64,000 nucleotides of DNA, taken from positions 400,294-464,293 of the forward strand of contig CAMARW010000001.1 in the NCBI GenBank assembly GCA_945860865.1, given 5' to 3'. How positions within the stretch are numbered: position 1 is the stretch's first letter; every line of letters starts with the position of its first letter. Under the pieces are notes generated by a model, which was not told where the DNA came from, searched no databases, and saw only the letters and a list, made by a program, of their open reading frames with translations. Positions 35,690 to 45,812 of this stretch are shown piece by piece. Source of the DNA: Chitinophaga pinensis. GTDB taxonomy: Bacteria > Bacteroidota > Bacteroidia > UKL13-3. The position numbers were made by a program, and so were the translations under genes.

Positions 35690-38600
35690 TTAATTTAATT
35701 CTTCCTTGCCATGGCAAGATTTATATTTTTTGCCACTACCGCACGGACAAACATCGTTTCTGCCAATTTTTACTACGCCTTTAATTTGAGCTGGCTTTTG
35801 AGGCTCTTGGGCACCTTGGGCTGCTTGTTGGTTATTTTTTTGCAACTCGGCTAAATCATCTGTTCTCGATGTTTTAAGTTTGCTTGTATCAACCCTTCTA
35901 GGTTGCTCGGCTTGTTTTACTTCTGCAGCGTTTTCTACCGGAATAAATCCCTTAAATAGCATCCCTAATACTTGCTTGTGAATGCGTGATAACATGCTTT
36001 TAAACAAATTAAAAGACTCTAATTTGTAGATTAACAAAGGATCTTTTTGCTCAAAAACCGCATTTTGTGAACTTTGTTTTAAGTCGTCCATCTCGCGCAA
36101 ATGTTCTTTCCAATCGTTGTCAATTACAAACAACGACGCAAATTTTTCGTATGTTTTGCTAATTTCTTTAGCTTCTGTTTCAAAGGCTTTTTCCAAATTT
36201 ACAGGTATCTGCATGTTGTGTATGCCATCTGTAAGTGGTACAGAAATCGATTCAAATTGAGAGCCTTTATTGCTGTAAACATCTTGTATTACCGGCCAAG
36301 CCATTTTGGCCATGTCGGCTGTTTTTTGGTAATAGTGAGCCAATAATTCATCAAATAATCTATCGCTAATAATCGCTAATTTACTTCCTAAAAAGGTTTC
36401 TTCATCAATGCTTGTATCGTGCGCAAACAGGCGCATAACCTCAAATTTAAATTCCGAATAATTCTTCTGTTCTTGATAGGTTTCAACCAATTCTTCGCAA
36501 GTATCAGCCAACATATTGCTTATGTCTAACGCTAACTTGTCTCCATATAGTGCATTTCTACGTTTGCTGTAAATTACTTCGCGTTGCGAGTTCATTACAT
36601 CATCATACTCTAGTAATCTTTTACGAATACCAAAATTGTTTTGTTCTACTCTTTTTTGGGCGCGCTCAATATTTTTGGTAATCAAAGAATGTTCGATATT
36701 TTCACCTTCTTTCATCCCCAATTTATCCATAATGCCCGCAATTCTCTCTGAACCAAATAAGCGCATTAAATCATCTTCCAATGAAACAAAAAACTTAGAT
36801 GAACCTGGGTCGCCTTGTCTACCTGCTCGTCCACGTAACTGTCTATCTACCCTTCTGCTCTCATGACGCTCTGTGCCAATAATAGCTAAACCGCCCACTT
36901 CTTTTACACCTTCACCAAGCTTAATGTCGGTTCCTCTACCAGCCATATTTGTTGCAATAGTAACAGCACTTTTTTGTCCTGCTTCTGCTACCACATCAGC
37001 TTCTTTTTGGTGTTGTTTTGCATTTAAAACATTGTGCCTTATCTTACGCATGGTTAACATTCTGCCCAATAGCTCACTTACTTCTACAGAGGTTGTTCCC
37101 ACCAAAACAGGTCTGCCTGCCTCTGTTAACCTTACAATTTCATCAATAACGGCATTGTATTTTTCGCGCTTTGTTTTGTAAATTACATCCTCATCATCTT
37201 TTCTCGAAATAGATCTGTTGGTTGGAATTTCAACAACATCTAATTTATAAATTTCCCAAAACTCACCTGCTTCGGTGGTTGCCGTACCGGTCATACCGCA
37301 AAGTTTGTGGTACATTCTAAAAAAGTTTTGTAGGGTAACTGTAGCATATGTTTGGGTAGCCGCCTCCACTTTTACATTTTCTTTTGCTTCAATGGCTTGG
37401 TGCAATCCGTCACTGTATCTTCTGCCATCCAACACACGACCCGTTTGCTCGTCTACAATTTTTACTTTGCTATCCTGAATAATGTATTCTACATCTCTTT
37501 CAAACATACAATAAGCCTTTAAAAGCTGATTGATAGTATGAATGCGTTCAGATTTAATAGTAAATTCAAGCATTAACTGCTCTTTTCTCTTGAGCTTTTC
37601 TTCTTCAGGTAGCGAAGATTTTTCTATTTCGGCTATTTCTGAACCTACATCTGGAATGATAAAAAAATGTGGATCTTCGCCAGATGAGGTAATGAATTCG
37701 GCTCCCTTTTCTGTAAGGTCTACCGAATTTAATTTTTCATCAATCACAAAATACAAATCGGCATCTACTTTATGCATTTCCTTTTGTTGATCTTGCAAGT
37801 AGTAGTTTTCCGTTTTATTCATAATCTGCCTGGTGCCAGATTCTCCTAAAAACTTTATTACTGCCGAGCTTTTAGGTAAGCCTCTGTATGCCTGAAATAA
37901 CTTAAACCCGCCTTCTTTTTCATTGTTGGCTGCAATTAGTTTCTTGGCATCTGCTAATGCGGTGCTTAAATAAGTTTTTTGTGCGTTTACCAATTTTTCA
38001 ATCCTTGGTTTAAGGGCATAAAATTGCTGGTCGTCTCCACGTGGTACCGGGCCAGAAATAATTAAGGGAGTTCTGGCATCATCAATTAATACAGAGTCAA
38101 CCTCATCAACCATGGCAAAATGGTGTTTGCGTTGTACCAACTCATCCAAACTGTTGGCCATGTTATCGCGGAGGTAATCAAAACCAAATTCGTTGTTTGT
38201 TCCGTAGGTAATGTCTGCTTGGTAGGCTTTTCTTCTCTCGGCCGAATTGGGTTGATGGTAATCTATACAATCAACTGAAATACCATGAAACTCAAACAAA
38301 GGAGCATTCCATTCACAATCTCTTCGGGCCAAATAGTCATTTACGGTTACAATATGTACTCCTAAACCAGCCAATGCATTGAGGTAAGAGGGTAGGGTAG
38401 ATACCAATGTTTTACCTTCACCCGTTGCCATTTCAGATATTTTACCTCTGTGAAGCACCATACCGCCAATTAACTGTACGTCGTAGTGAATCATATTCCA
38501 AGTAATCATCTGCCCTGCAGCTTCCCACGAATTAGACCAAATGGCTTTATCACCTTCAATTTTCACAGGTTTTTTAATCCTGGTTCTGGCACTTAATTCT

Positions 38601-39019
38601 TTGTCGAATGGAGTTGCCACAACCACTAATTGCTTGTTTTCACTGAGTCGTCTGGCTGTTTCTTTCATTACAGCAAAAGCCTCTGGTAAAATTTCTAATA
38701 ATACAACCTCTAACTCTTGGTCGCGCTTCTTCTTTAAAGCATCAATCTCTTTAAACAAATCATCTTTTTTTACAAGGTCTATTTGATCTGTTTTGGTTTC
38801 TTCTAAAATTTCTGAAATCGTATCGTCTATTTCTTTTAATCTATGTTGAATAGTGTTTTTAAACTCAGCTGTTTTGCCTCGCAATGCATCATCGTTCAAT
38901 AAACTCAACTGAGCATAAACAGCATTAATTTCTGTAACTATAGGATATAATTCTTTTAAATCGCGGTCGGCTTTACTCCCAAAAATTTTAGTAATTCCTT
39001 TAAAAATGCTTCCAATCAT
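35690..39019 (-). CDS. secA: SecA, preprotein translocase motor ATPase
   Basis: 1109 aa. The DEAD-like NBD1 has [14 protein letters not shown] (Walker A) and [17 protein letters not shown] (Walker B). NBD2 has the [12 protein letters not shown] and [14 protein letters not shown] motifs. The C-terminus ends in the zinc/SecB-binding [14 protein letters not shown]. It powers export through SecYEG. The extra length over E. coli SecA (901 aa) comes from insertions in NBD1/PPXD and a Gln-rich linker before the zinc tail, as in Bacteroidota homologues. Its minus-strand transcript probably includes deoC and SPOR. Confidence 0.97.
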   Translation of the reverse strand: MIGSIFKGITKIFGSKADRDLKELYPIVTEINAVYAQLSLLNDDALRGKTAEFKNTIQHRLKEIDDTISEILEETKTDQIDLVKKDDLFKEIDALKKKRDQELEVVLLEILPEAFAVMKETARRLSENKQLVVVATPFDKELSARTRIKKPVKIEGDKAIWSNSWEAAGQMITWNMIHYDVQLIGGMVLHRGKISEMATGEGKTLVSTLPSYLNALAGLGVHIVTVNDYLARRDCEWNAPLFEFHGISVDCIDYHQPNSAERRKAYQADITYGTNNEFGFDYLRDNMANSLDELVQRKHHFAMVDEVDSVLIDDARTPLIISGPVPRGDDQQFYALKPRIEKLVNAQKTYLSTALADAKKLIAANNEKEGGFKLFQAYRGLPKSSAVIKFLGESGTRQIMNKTENYYLQDQQKEMHKVDADLYFVIDEKLNSVDLTEKGAEFITSSGEDPHFFIIPDVGSEIAEIEKSSLPEEEKLKRKEQLMLEFTIKSERIHTINQLLKAYCMFERDVEYIIQDSKVKIVDEQTGRVLDGRRYSDGLHQAIEAKENVKVEAATQTYATVTLQNFFRMYHKLCGMTGTATTEAGEFWEIYKLDVVEIPTNRSISRKDDEDVIYKTKREKYNAVIDEIVRLTEAGRPVLVGTTSVEVSELLGRMLTMRKIRHNVLNAKQHQKEADVVAEAGQKSAVTIATNMAGRGTDIKLGEGVKEVGGLAIIGTERHESRRVDRQLRGRAGRQGDPGSSKFFVSLEDDLMRLFGSERIAGIMDKLGMKEGENIEHSLITKNIERAQKRVEQNNFGIRKRLLEYDDVMNSQREVIYSKRRNALYGDKLALDISNMLADTCEELVETYQEQKNYSEFKFEVMRLFAHDTSIDEETFLGSKLAIISDRLFDELLAHYYQKTADMAKMAWPVIQDVYSNKGSQFESISVPLTDGIHNMQIPVNLEKAFETEAKEISKTYEKFASLFVIDNDWKEHLREMDDLKQSSQNAVFEQKDPLLIYKLESFNLFKSMLSRIHKQVLGMLFKGFIPVENAAEVKQAEQPRRVDTSKLKTSRTDDLAELQKNNQQAAQGAQEPQKPAQIKGVVKIGRNDVCPCGSGKKYKSCHGKEELN

Positions 39020-39217
39020 ATGTGTAGGTTTTCTATGGTGTAGGTATGCAATTAAGCATAACGCTGTAAATTTATGTTATTTTTCAGTATCGGCATAAAT
39101 TAATCCAATATCAAATTTTGTCAATATGACATATAAAAGATTAAATCTGATTGTAACCCCCTTAGTTTATCAGCTAAAATTCAATCTATTTGTCAGGATT
39201 TATTTTTTTTGAGTGAA

Positions 39218-39904
39218 TTAGTCTGGCATATCTTGCGCACTCTGACTCCTAAAACCCAGTAATTTTGATGTTGGCATGCCACTGCTGTAGCTCATTAAGT
39301 TTTTTTGTTCTAATGATATATAGCTCATAGCTTCCATTGGCGGTGCTGTTAAATCAAAAGTTAAGCAATAATACATCGCTTCTGTTAAAATTGTGTTAAT
39401 ATTAGTGGTATTAATGCAGCAGGTTCCAATATCATCAAACATAAAAGATAATGGCCTTTTGCCTTCAATAAACAAATGTTGTTCTTTATTAATATAAATC
39501 CTCGCCACTAAGTATCCTAAATCCCCTTCTCTATTAAACTTAATACTATCAGCTAAAAAATTATAAATCTGAATCATTCCACAAAACTCACGCAAGGGAT
39601 CGGCCTTAATGTAGGCATTGTTTTTTATGAAATGTCCTGGTGGAAAATCAAAAATGTTGGTATGCATCATAAAAACCAGTGTATCCCCACTAAATTTTAA
39701 ATGCATTTCGTAGTCTCCTTTTTCGAAGTATTTTATTTCTACTTTCGATTCTTTAGGATTTATCTCCAAACTTAATTGTTCTGCCAATTCTTTGGCAGCC
39801 ACTTTAAGCATATTAAAAACCTCAAGTGTACTTCTGTAAGCCAGTTGTTTGGTGGCAGATTTTTGAAGCAGTAACTCTTTTATTTTCTCTAATTTATTCT
39901 CCAT
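39218..39904 (-). CDS. Conserved hypothetical protein
   Basis: 228 aa, no signal peptide or membrane segment. The N-terminal 50 residues are helical (KIKELLLQKSATKQLAYRST). A mixed alpha/beta region with HTNIFDFPPGHFIKN and LREFCGMIQIYNFLADSIKF follows, and the C-terminus SQSAQDMPD is polar. I do not recognise the family. It sits 17 bp after proS on the same strand, so it is probably co-transcribed. The 198 bp between it and secA hold no gene that I can support. Confidence 0.6.
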   Translation of the reverse strand: MENKLEKIKELLLQKSATKQLAYRSTLEVFNMLKVAAKELAEQLSLEINPKESKVEIKYFEKGDYEMHLKFSGDTLVFMMHTNIFDFPPGHFIKNNAYIKADPLREFCGMIQIYNFLADSIKFNREGDLGYLVARIYINKEQHLFIEGKRPLSFMFDDIGTCCINTTNINTILTEAMYYCLTFDLTAPPMEAMSYISLEQKNLMSYSSGMPTSKLLGFRSQSAQDMPD

Positions 39905-39921
39905 GAGATTACTAAAATAGG

Positions 39922-41397
39922 TTAATACGCTCTTGCAAAAAGTACGCGTTCTTTAGACTCATTTCCGGTTAGAATACATTTTCCAAATTCTTGAGTATTA
40001 TTCAAAGGAATACACCTTATAGTTGCTTTAGAGCGCTCTTTTATTTTTTCTTCTGTTTCTGAACTACCATCCCAATGCGCGCTCACAAATCCAGTTTTGT
40101 TTTCTAAGGCATCCATAAATTCTTCCCAAGTATCAACCGTATGAATATGTTCACTTCTATAATCTAGTGCTCTTTGGTAAATATTCTGTTGTATCTGCTC
40201 CAATAAATGCTCAATTTTATGTTCTAAATCGGTTGCACTCATCACTTGCTTTTCTTTGGTGTCTCTGCGGGCAACTTCAACTGTTTCGTTTTGAACATCT
40301 CTTGGTCCAATAGCTATTCTTACTGGTACGCCTTTTAACTCATAGTCGGCAAATTTATAGCCTGGACTTAAATGATCTCTGTCATCTAGCTTAACTGATA
40401 TGCCTTGTTTTTTAAGCAGTTGAAAATAAGCATCTGCTTTTTCCATAACGAGCACTTTTTCTTCTGCTTTTCTAAATATGGGCACAATTACTACTTGGAT
40501 AGGGGCCAATCTTGGAGGTAAAACCAGTCCTTCATCGTCGCTATGGCTCATAATTAAAGCTCCCATTAAGCGAGTAGAAACGCCCCAAGAGGTTGCCCAA
40601 ACATATTCAGATTTATTCTCTTTGGTTACGTATTTTACATCAAATGCCTTTGCAAAGTTCTGACCCAAAAAGTGTGAGGTGCCCATTTGTAGCGCCTTGC
40701 CATCCTGCATCAAGCCTTCAATACAATAAGTATCTATGGCGCCAGCAAATCTTTCATTGGCAGATTTTACGCCTTTTATAACCGGCACCGCTAATATATT
40801 CTCAGCAAAATCAGCATATACCTCCAACATTTTGCGGGTTTCTTCTATTGCTTCCTCCGCCGTGGCATGAGCAGTATGTCCTTCCTGCCACAAAAATTCG
40901 GTGGTGCGCAAAAATAAACGCGTACGCATCTCCCATCTTACCACATTTGCCCATTGGTTCAATAAAATGGGTAAATCACGGTAACTCTGAATCCAACTTC
41001 TATAGGTATTCCAAATAATGGTTTCGCTGGTTGGACGGACAATTAGTTCTTCTTCCAATTTGGCATCGGGATCTACCACTATTTCTTTTGTTATAGGGTC
41101 AACTTTTAATCTATAATGCGTCACAACTGCGCACTCTTTAGCAAAACCATCTACATGACTAGCCTCTTTGGTGAAAAAAGATTTGGGTATAAAAAGCGGA
41201 AAATAAGCATTGGAGTGTCCAGTCTCCTTAAATCTTCTGTCTAATTCTGCCTGCATTTTTTCCCATATCGCATAACCATATGGTTTTATTATCATACAAC
41301 CTTTAACATCTGAATGCTCTGCTAAGTCTGCATTTTTAACGAGATTATTGTACCAACCACTATAATCTTCGCTTCTTTTTATTTTTTTTATTTCCAT
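39922..41397 (-). CDS. proS: Proline--tRNA ligase (archaeal/eukaryal-type)
   Basis: 491 aa class II synthetase. Motif 2 ([26 protein letters not shown]), the RPTSETIIW segment and the [14 protein letters not shown] loop are typical of the short ProRS lacking the bacterial editing insertion. The C-terminus holds the extra zinc-like domain and ends in a Tyr (FARAY), as in archaeal-type ProRS. A -7 box TATTTTTG on the minus strand lies at 41442-41449. Confidence 0.95.
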   Translation of the reverse strand: MEIKKIKRSEDYSGWYNNLVKNADLAEHSDVKGCMIIKPYGYAIWEKMQAELDRRFKETGHSNAYFPLFIPKSFFTKEASHVDGFAKECAVVTHYRLKVDPITKEIVVDPDAKLEEELIVRPTSETIIWNTYRSWIQSYRDLPILLNQWANVVRWEMRTRLFLRTTEFLWQEGHTAHATAEEAIEETRKMLEVYADFAENILAVPVIKGVKSANERFAGAIDTYCIEGLMQDGKALQMGTSHFLGQNFAKAFDVKYVTKENKSEYVWATSWGVSTRLMGALIMSHSDDEGLVLPPRLAPIQVVIVPIFRKAEEKVLVMEKADAYFQLLKKQGISVKLDDRDHLSPGYKFADYELKGVPVRIAIGPRDVQNETVEVARRDTKEKQVMSATDLEHKIEHLLEQIQQNIYQRALDYRSEHIHTVDTWEEFMDALENKTGFVSAHWDGSSETEEKIKERSKATIRCIPLNNTQEFGKCILTGNESKERVLFARAY

Positions 41398-41492
41398 ATC
41401 CTGCTTTTTGGAATAGTATTTGTTTTTGTTGAAATATAGTACAAAAATACTTTTTAGTTGTTACTTTGTATAAGGAATAAAAATCCATTGTT

Positions 41493-43022
41493 ATGAAAAA
41501 TACATATTCCCTTTTTTACATGCTGTTAATGTTGGCATTAGCTTCGTGTAGTAGCCAAAATTTTACTTCTTTTAATCAGGTTAGTGATGATACTTACTGG
41601 TCTGAAAAAGACGATGTGCGCACTCCAGGGGAAAACATCAAGGCAGTGGAGCCTTGGAGCAACGAAAAAAATAATGGGGTAAAACCTGCGCCAAGTAGAT
41701 ATAATGATGAGCCAGCAAATAATGCTACAAATGATACGTACGAAGATGAGCGTGGCAAACGTGCAAGGCAAAATTGGGAAAACCAACGTTTCAATGAAGG
41801 TGCCCAAACACAAAGGGCTGACGAAAATTTTGATGAATCAGAAAATTTTAATCAAGAAAATTTCGATACCCGCCAAGAGGAAAGAGATGCCAGAAGATTT
41901 GGTTCGAACCGAAACTTTTATTACGACGATCCATATTTCCAAGCATTGAGTCCCAGTTGGGGTTGGACAAGCCTCTTCAACCCTGTTGTTCGTCCGGGTT
42001 TTTATAATTGGGCACCAGGTTGGAATGTAGGGTTAAGTTTTAATAGTTTTAATGGATTTGGCGTGGGAATGGGCATGCAATATGGATATGGATTTGGCTA
42101 CAACCCTTTTTTTTACGACCCTTGGATGATGGGTGGTGGCGGTTTTGGTATGGGTTTTCATAATCCTTGGCATATGAATATGTATAATCCTTATTCGCCT
42201 TGGGGCTTCAATCCTTGGTATAATCCTTACAGGTTTGGTTTTGGATGTGGTGGTTTTTATAATCCTTGGGGCTTTAGAAATCAGCATCATTTTGGCGGTG
42301 TTGGGGGAGATATTGTTACTAATAGGCCGCTTATGCAGCCCAGAAATTCAATGGGATCTTCTATTCCTTCTAGTGTTGGAACCAATAGACCCAATAATCA
42401 AAATTTTGATGGAAAATCTATCAGAGATAATAGGCCCAATCAAGGTGTAAATGCAAATGAAAATGGTGTAAACCCAGTTGTGAGGCCCGAGAGAAATATC
42501 AGGTATACGCCCAACAGACCTCCAGTTGGAACCCAAACACCGGGTACCAATAGGCCAGGTGGAGACTTGGCGCCAGATCAAAATGGTAGGCCTACTTATG
42601 TTTCTCCTAATAACAATCCATCAAGAGGATCAGATCAAGCAGCTCCTAGTAGCAGGCCAGGCGGCGAATTAAGAGATGGCCGTGATGGTCGCCCTGTTTA
42701 TGTGCCACCTAGCAGAGGCAGAAACGATGGCAATGAAGGCCGACCAAGTTTTAACAATGATAGGCCTTCTAGAAGCTATGATGGTGGCAGCACTAATCCA
42801 AGTAGGAACCCTGGAAATAGCGCACCAAGCACAAATCGCCCAACTTTTGATAGCCCAAGAAACAGAGGAAATAGTGGGTCATACTCGCCACCACCTCAAC
42901 AATCTGCACCAAGCCGTCCTAGTTATTCTGCGCCTAGTAGGCCCGCTCCAAGTGCGCCTAGCGGACCAAGCCAATCTGCGCCTAGCAGGCCTGCTGGTGG
43001 CGGAGGGATGCGACCAAGGTAA
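41493..43022 (+). CDS. Low-complexity lipoprotein with Gly/Tyr/Trp- and Pro/Ser-rich regions
   Basis: 509 aa. A lipoprotein signal ends at LALASCSS (Cys 19). Residues about 60-140 are acidic and polar. Residues about 145-275 are rich in Gly, Phe, Tyr, Trp and Asn-Pro (GFGMGMQYGYGFGYNPFF). The last 200 are Pro/Ser/Arg-rich, with a repeated module (RPGGDLAPDQNGRPTYV / RPGGELRDGRDGRPVYV) and SAPSRP repeats. No enzyme motif. It looks like an anchored surface or periplasmic scaffold. It is 29 bp before an outer-membrane barrel gene, so probably co-transcribed. GGTTCGAACC occurs at 41901-41910. Confidence 0.75.
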   Translation: MKNTYSLFYMLLMLALASCSSQNFTSFNQVSDDTYWSEKDDVRTPGENIKAVEPWSNEKNNGVKPAPSRYNDEPANNATNDTYEDERGKRARQNWENQRFNEGAQTQRADENFDESENFNQENFDTRQEERDARRFGSNRNFYYDDPYFQALSPSWGWTSLFNPVVRPGFYNWAPGWNVGLSFNSFNGFGVGMGMQYGYGFGYNPFFYDPWMMGGGGFGMGFHNPWHMNMYNPYSPWGFNPWYNPYRFGFGCGGFYNPWGFRNQHHFGGVGGDIVTNRPLMQPRNSMGSSIPSSVGTNRPNNQNFDGKSIRDNRPNQGVNANENGVNPVVRPERNIRYTPNRPPVGTQTPGTNRPGGDLAPDQNGRPTYVSPNNNPSRGSDQAAPSSRPGGELRDGRDGRPVYVPPSRGRNDGNEGRPSFNNDRPSRSYDGGSTNPSRNPGNSAPSTNRPTFDSPRNRGNSGSYSPPPQQSAPSRPSYSAPSRPAPSAPSGPSQSAPSRPAGGGGMRPR

Positions 43023-43051
43023 TTTTTTGAAACCATAATTATAATAAACGA

Positions 43052-44551
43052 ATGAAACACATTATAGCCATTGGCCTAGGTGCTCTGTGCTTGCAGGTAT
43101 CGGCCCAAAATCATGCAGATATTCTCCGGTTTAGCAGCAGAGGTATGGTAGGTTCGGCCAGAACTATGGGTTTGTCTGGTGCTTTTGGGGCGGGCGGTGC
43201 CGACTTAAGCGCTGCTTCCATAAACCCAGCGGGGTTAGGCCTGTATAGAAGTAATCAATTTTTACTGAGTTCTGCTATTACTTCTACTTTAGCCGAGGCA
43301 AATTATACTGGAAATCTACAAAGCGATAGCCGAACCAATTTTAATATTCCTAATATTGGTATTGCCCTCAACAATACGAGTAACTATATGGGCAAACCTC
43401 GCACAAAAGGAATTGTGAGCGGCACGCTAGTTTTTGGCTTGAACCGACTCAATGATTATAGCGCTAATATACAATACAACGGAGTGGTTAAAAACACAAC
43501 AGTAGGAGATTATTTGGCTGAGCGAGCCAATGGTATTAATTTTAATGTTTTAAACCAGAGTTCTTTCGATAATTATTTAGCTGCTCAAGCTTGGCGGGTT
43601 GCTCTAATAGATTCTGTAACGGGCACAAATAACTACGTTTCTATTCAAGATTTATTGGGCGATTCTGCCTATGCTGTTGGCCAATTTCAGCAAATAAAAA
43701 ACCAAGGTAGAATGCAAGAATGGTATTTTGGCGGTGGCGTAAATGTTTCTAATTTCTTGTACTTAGGTGCAACTATGGTTATTCAACAAGCGTCTTACGA
43801 AACCGATTTAATTTATAGAGAAACACTCAAAGAATCGAGCGTAAAAAATAATCCTTATAGCGCTGTTTCTATAAATCAGAGTTTAGAAACAACGGGCTCT
43901 GGTGTGGGTGGTAAGTTTGGTTTTATTTTACGTCCGGCTAAATTTATTAGGATAGGGGGTGCTTACCATACGCCAGTTAGGTTAAGCATGACAGATAACT
44001 ACCAAAACTCATTAACCATGCGTTACAGCAATGGTGGCGTTTTTACTGCACCCGAGCAATTGCGCCAAGATTATTACGAATACCAAATTGTAACTCCCGG
44101 AAGATTGCTTGCCAATGCTGCCATAATTGTAGGCAAATCTTTTCTGTTTACAGCCGATTACGAGCGAATAGACTACCGAAAAGGTAGGTTGCAAGCCACC
44201 AATGATTTAGCCGATTTTGTTGAAGGTAATGCCAATAATAAATTGTTACATGATGTGGCCGAAATTTACCGCGCTGGTATTGAATTTAATTACGACTATC
44301 TGCGCTTACGTGCCGGATATGCTTACATTGGAAGTCCGTATAATGATGATTATATTGCCAAGAATAATGGCAAGAAACAGTTAATTAGTGGTGGTTTAGG
44401 TTGGGTTTACGACAATACCATTTTCTTTGACTTTGCGGTAAGTAGTTTATTAGGCACTCAATATCACGTTCCTTTTCGCGGTAATCCAGAAAATGCCGCC
44501 ATAAGTGTAAACAAGCTAAATTTTATGCTTGGTGCAGGATTTAAATTTTAA
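43052..44551 (+). CDS. Outer-membrane barrel protein (OmpP1/FadL-like)
   Basis: 499 aa. A signal peptide ends at LQVSAQ. The mature N-terminus (ADILRFSSRGMVGSARTMGLSGAFGAGGADLSAASINPAGLGLYRS) is the typical start of FadL/TodX-type barrels annotated in Bacteroidota as hemin receptor or OmpP1 proteins. Many amphipathic strands follow, ending in a final strand (LNFMLGAGFKF) with the C-terminal aromatic residue needed for BAM insertion. It is a probable transporter of hydrophobic compounds. A strong bidirectional terminator follows. Confidence 0.85.
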   Translation: MKHIIAIGLGALCLQVSAQNHADILRFSSRGMVGSARTMGLSGAFGAGGADLSAASINPAGLGLYRSNQFLLSSAITSTLAEANYTGNLQSDSRTNFNIPNIGIALNNTSNYMGKPRTKGIVSGTLVFGLNRLNDYSANIQYNGVVKNTTVGDYLAERANGINFNVLNQSSFDNYLAAQAWRVALIDSVTGTNNYVSIQDLLGDSAYAVGQFQQIKNQGRMQEWYFGGGVNVSNFLYLGATMVIQQASYETDLIYRETLKESSVKNNPYSAVSINQSLETTGSGVGGKFGFILRPAKFIRIGGAYHTPVRLSMTDNYQNSLTMRYSNGGVFTAPEQLRQDYYEYQIVTPGRLLANAAIIVGKSFLFTADYERIDYRKGRLQATNDLADFVEGNANNKLLHDVAEIYRAGIEFNYDYLRLRAGYAYIGSPYNDDYIAKNNGKKQLISGGLGWVYDNTIFFDFAVSSLLGTQYHVPFRGNPENAAISVNKLNFMLGAGFKF

Positions 44552-44553
44552 CC

Positions 44554-44590
44554 AAAAAAGGCTGAGTAAATAATTTACTCAGCCTTTTTT
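44554..44590. terminator. Bidirectional intrinsic terminator
   Basis: A perfect 17-bp inverted repeat, AAAAAAGGCTGAGTAAA and its complement, around a TAA loop, with A- and T-runs on either side. It lies between the convergent barrel gene (plus) and T9SS cargo gene (minus) and can serve both. Confidence 0.95.
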
Positions 44591-44612
44591 AATGCTATTA
44601 TTTTGATAAATC

Positions 44613-45299
44613 TTATTCTGATTTAGAGAATGACTTAGAAATGGTTTTAGATCCTTCTTTAAAACGTACAAAGTAAATTCCTTTTTGTAGGTCGCTAATG
44701 TTTATTTCTGTTTCAAAACCAGCGTGCTGAATAGATTTTATTTTAGACCCTAATACATTATAAATATCCATAGAAATTGGTTCGCGCGATTGAGATTGGT
44801 ATTTAACAACCAGGCGTTCTTTGGCAGGATTTGGAAACAAACTAAATTCTCTACTTACAACGTTTTCTTTGATTGAAGTTACCCAAGCATTTAAAATAAA
44901 TTCCACGGTATCTCTAATACTTGGATTGCTTTTTAAATAGCAAACCACTTTTCCAGAGCCATTACCACTTTTCTCGTTTAAAACAAAATCGCCTTTAAAT
45001 TCACCTGTTTTACCTGGGGCTAATACAAATTCTGCCTTTGAACCAACCTTTAAATTAACTAGGCAATTTCCTGGATCACACAAGCCAAACTCCCACTCTG
45101 TGCGGGTTGAAGAAATTTCAATAACCTCCCACTCAAATACGCTATCGCTGGTATTGTTGGTAAAGTTAGATTTAGCATCTAATTGGTAAAAAGTGCTTGG
45201 CCCTTGGCTTTTACTTACTTTTGGACTAAATGAAACAGATTGAGCAAATAAACTTGGGGCAATTATTAAGGCCAAGAAATAAAGTATTAGTTTTTTCAT
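44613..45299 (-). CDS. Secreted protein with type IX sorting domain
   Basis: 228 aa. The signal peptide ends at SLFAQ. A beta-sandwich-like domain (about residues 25-140) contains GLCDPGNCLVN and a FVLAPGKTGEFKGDFVL strand pair, resembling immunoglobulin-like folds. The C-terminal 75 residues (FSLFPNPAKERLVVKY to SFSKSE) form a T9SS type A sorting domain, so the protein is cargo for the type IX system. A TAnnTTTG box on the minus strand (45358-45365) gives it its own promoter. Confidence 0.85.
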   Translation of the reverse strand: MKKLILYFLALIIAPSLFAQSVSFSPKVSKSQGPSTFYQLDAKSNFTNNTSDSVFEWEVIEISSTRTEWEFGLCDPGNCLVNLKVGSKAEFVLAPGKTGEFKGDFVLNEKSGNGSGKVVCYLKSNPSIRDTVEFILNAWVTSIKENVVSREFSLFPNPAKERLVVKYQSQSREPISMDIYNVLGSKIKSIQHAGFETEINISDLQKGIYFVRFKEGSKTISKSFSKSE

Positions 45300-45357
45300 A
45301 TCGTTAAATTTTCAACTCAAATGAGTAGTTTTGTTACTTATTAATTATAATTTACTG

Positions 45358-45365
45358 CAAAAGTA
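45358..45365 (-). promoter_or_regulatory. -7 promoter box of the T9SS cargo gene
   Basis: On the minus strand this reads TACTTTTG, a perfect TAnnTTTG. It lies about 58 bp before the start codon at 45299. The -33 element is weak (a T-run with no TTG at the ideal distance). Confidence 0.55.
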
Positions 45366-45398
45366 TAGCTATTTTTCTTAAAAAAGCACTAAAATAAG

Positions 45399-45812
45399 AT
45401 GAAAATTATCATAATAAACGGTCCTAACCTGAATTTATTGGGTGTTAGGGAAAAGGAAATATATGGAAACCAGGCTTTTGATGCTTTGTTTTTACTATTA
45501 AAAGAGAAATTTTCTAGTATTCAGCTAGAATTTTTTCAAAGCAATATTGAGGGCGAAATAATTGATTGTTTGCATCAAGTTGGATTTTCTTATGATGGAA
45601 TCATACTCAATGCAGGCGCATATTCGCATACATCCATTGCTATTGGCGATGCCGTTGCAGCCATAAGCACACCAGTAGTAGAGGTGCATATTAGTAACTT
45701 GGCTGCTAGAGAAGAATTTAGGCATAAAACATTTGTTGCCCCGCATGCCAAAGGGGTTATTTTTGGTTTTGGTATGGCCGGTTATGATTTGGCTATTCAG
45801 TCTTTTTTGTAA
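45399..45812 (+). CDS. aroQ: 3-Dehydroquinate dehydratase, type II
   Basis: 137 aa. It converts 3-dehydroquinate to 3-dehydroshikimate in the shikimate pathway. The N-terminal INGPNLNLLGVREKEIYG, the middle LNAGAYSHTSIAIGDA and the VEVHISNLAAREEFRH motif with its catalytic His are all intact. The length is usual. It runs convergent with the glycosyltransferase gene and overlaps it by 20 bp at the 3' ends. Confidence 0.96.
   Translation: MKIIIINGPNLNLLGVREKEIYGNQAFDALFLLLKEKFSSIQLEFFQSNIEGEIIDCLHQVGFSYDGIILNAGAYSHTSIAIGDAVAAISTPVVEVHISNLAAREEFRHKTFVAPHAKGVIFGFGMAGYDLAIQSFL

Noticed and set aside
36101-38786. Several plus-strand ORFs of 67-102 aa
   Set aside because: All lie antisense to secA and have no recognisable features.
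42300-43022. Short regular repeats as a possible CRISPR or tandem DNA repeat
   Set aside because: The repetition is at the protein level (Pro/Ser/Arg modules) with varied codons and no uniform spacers.
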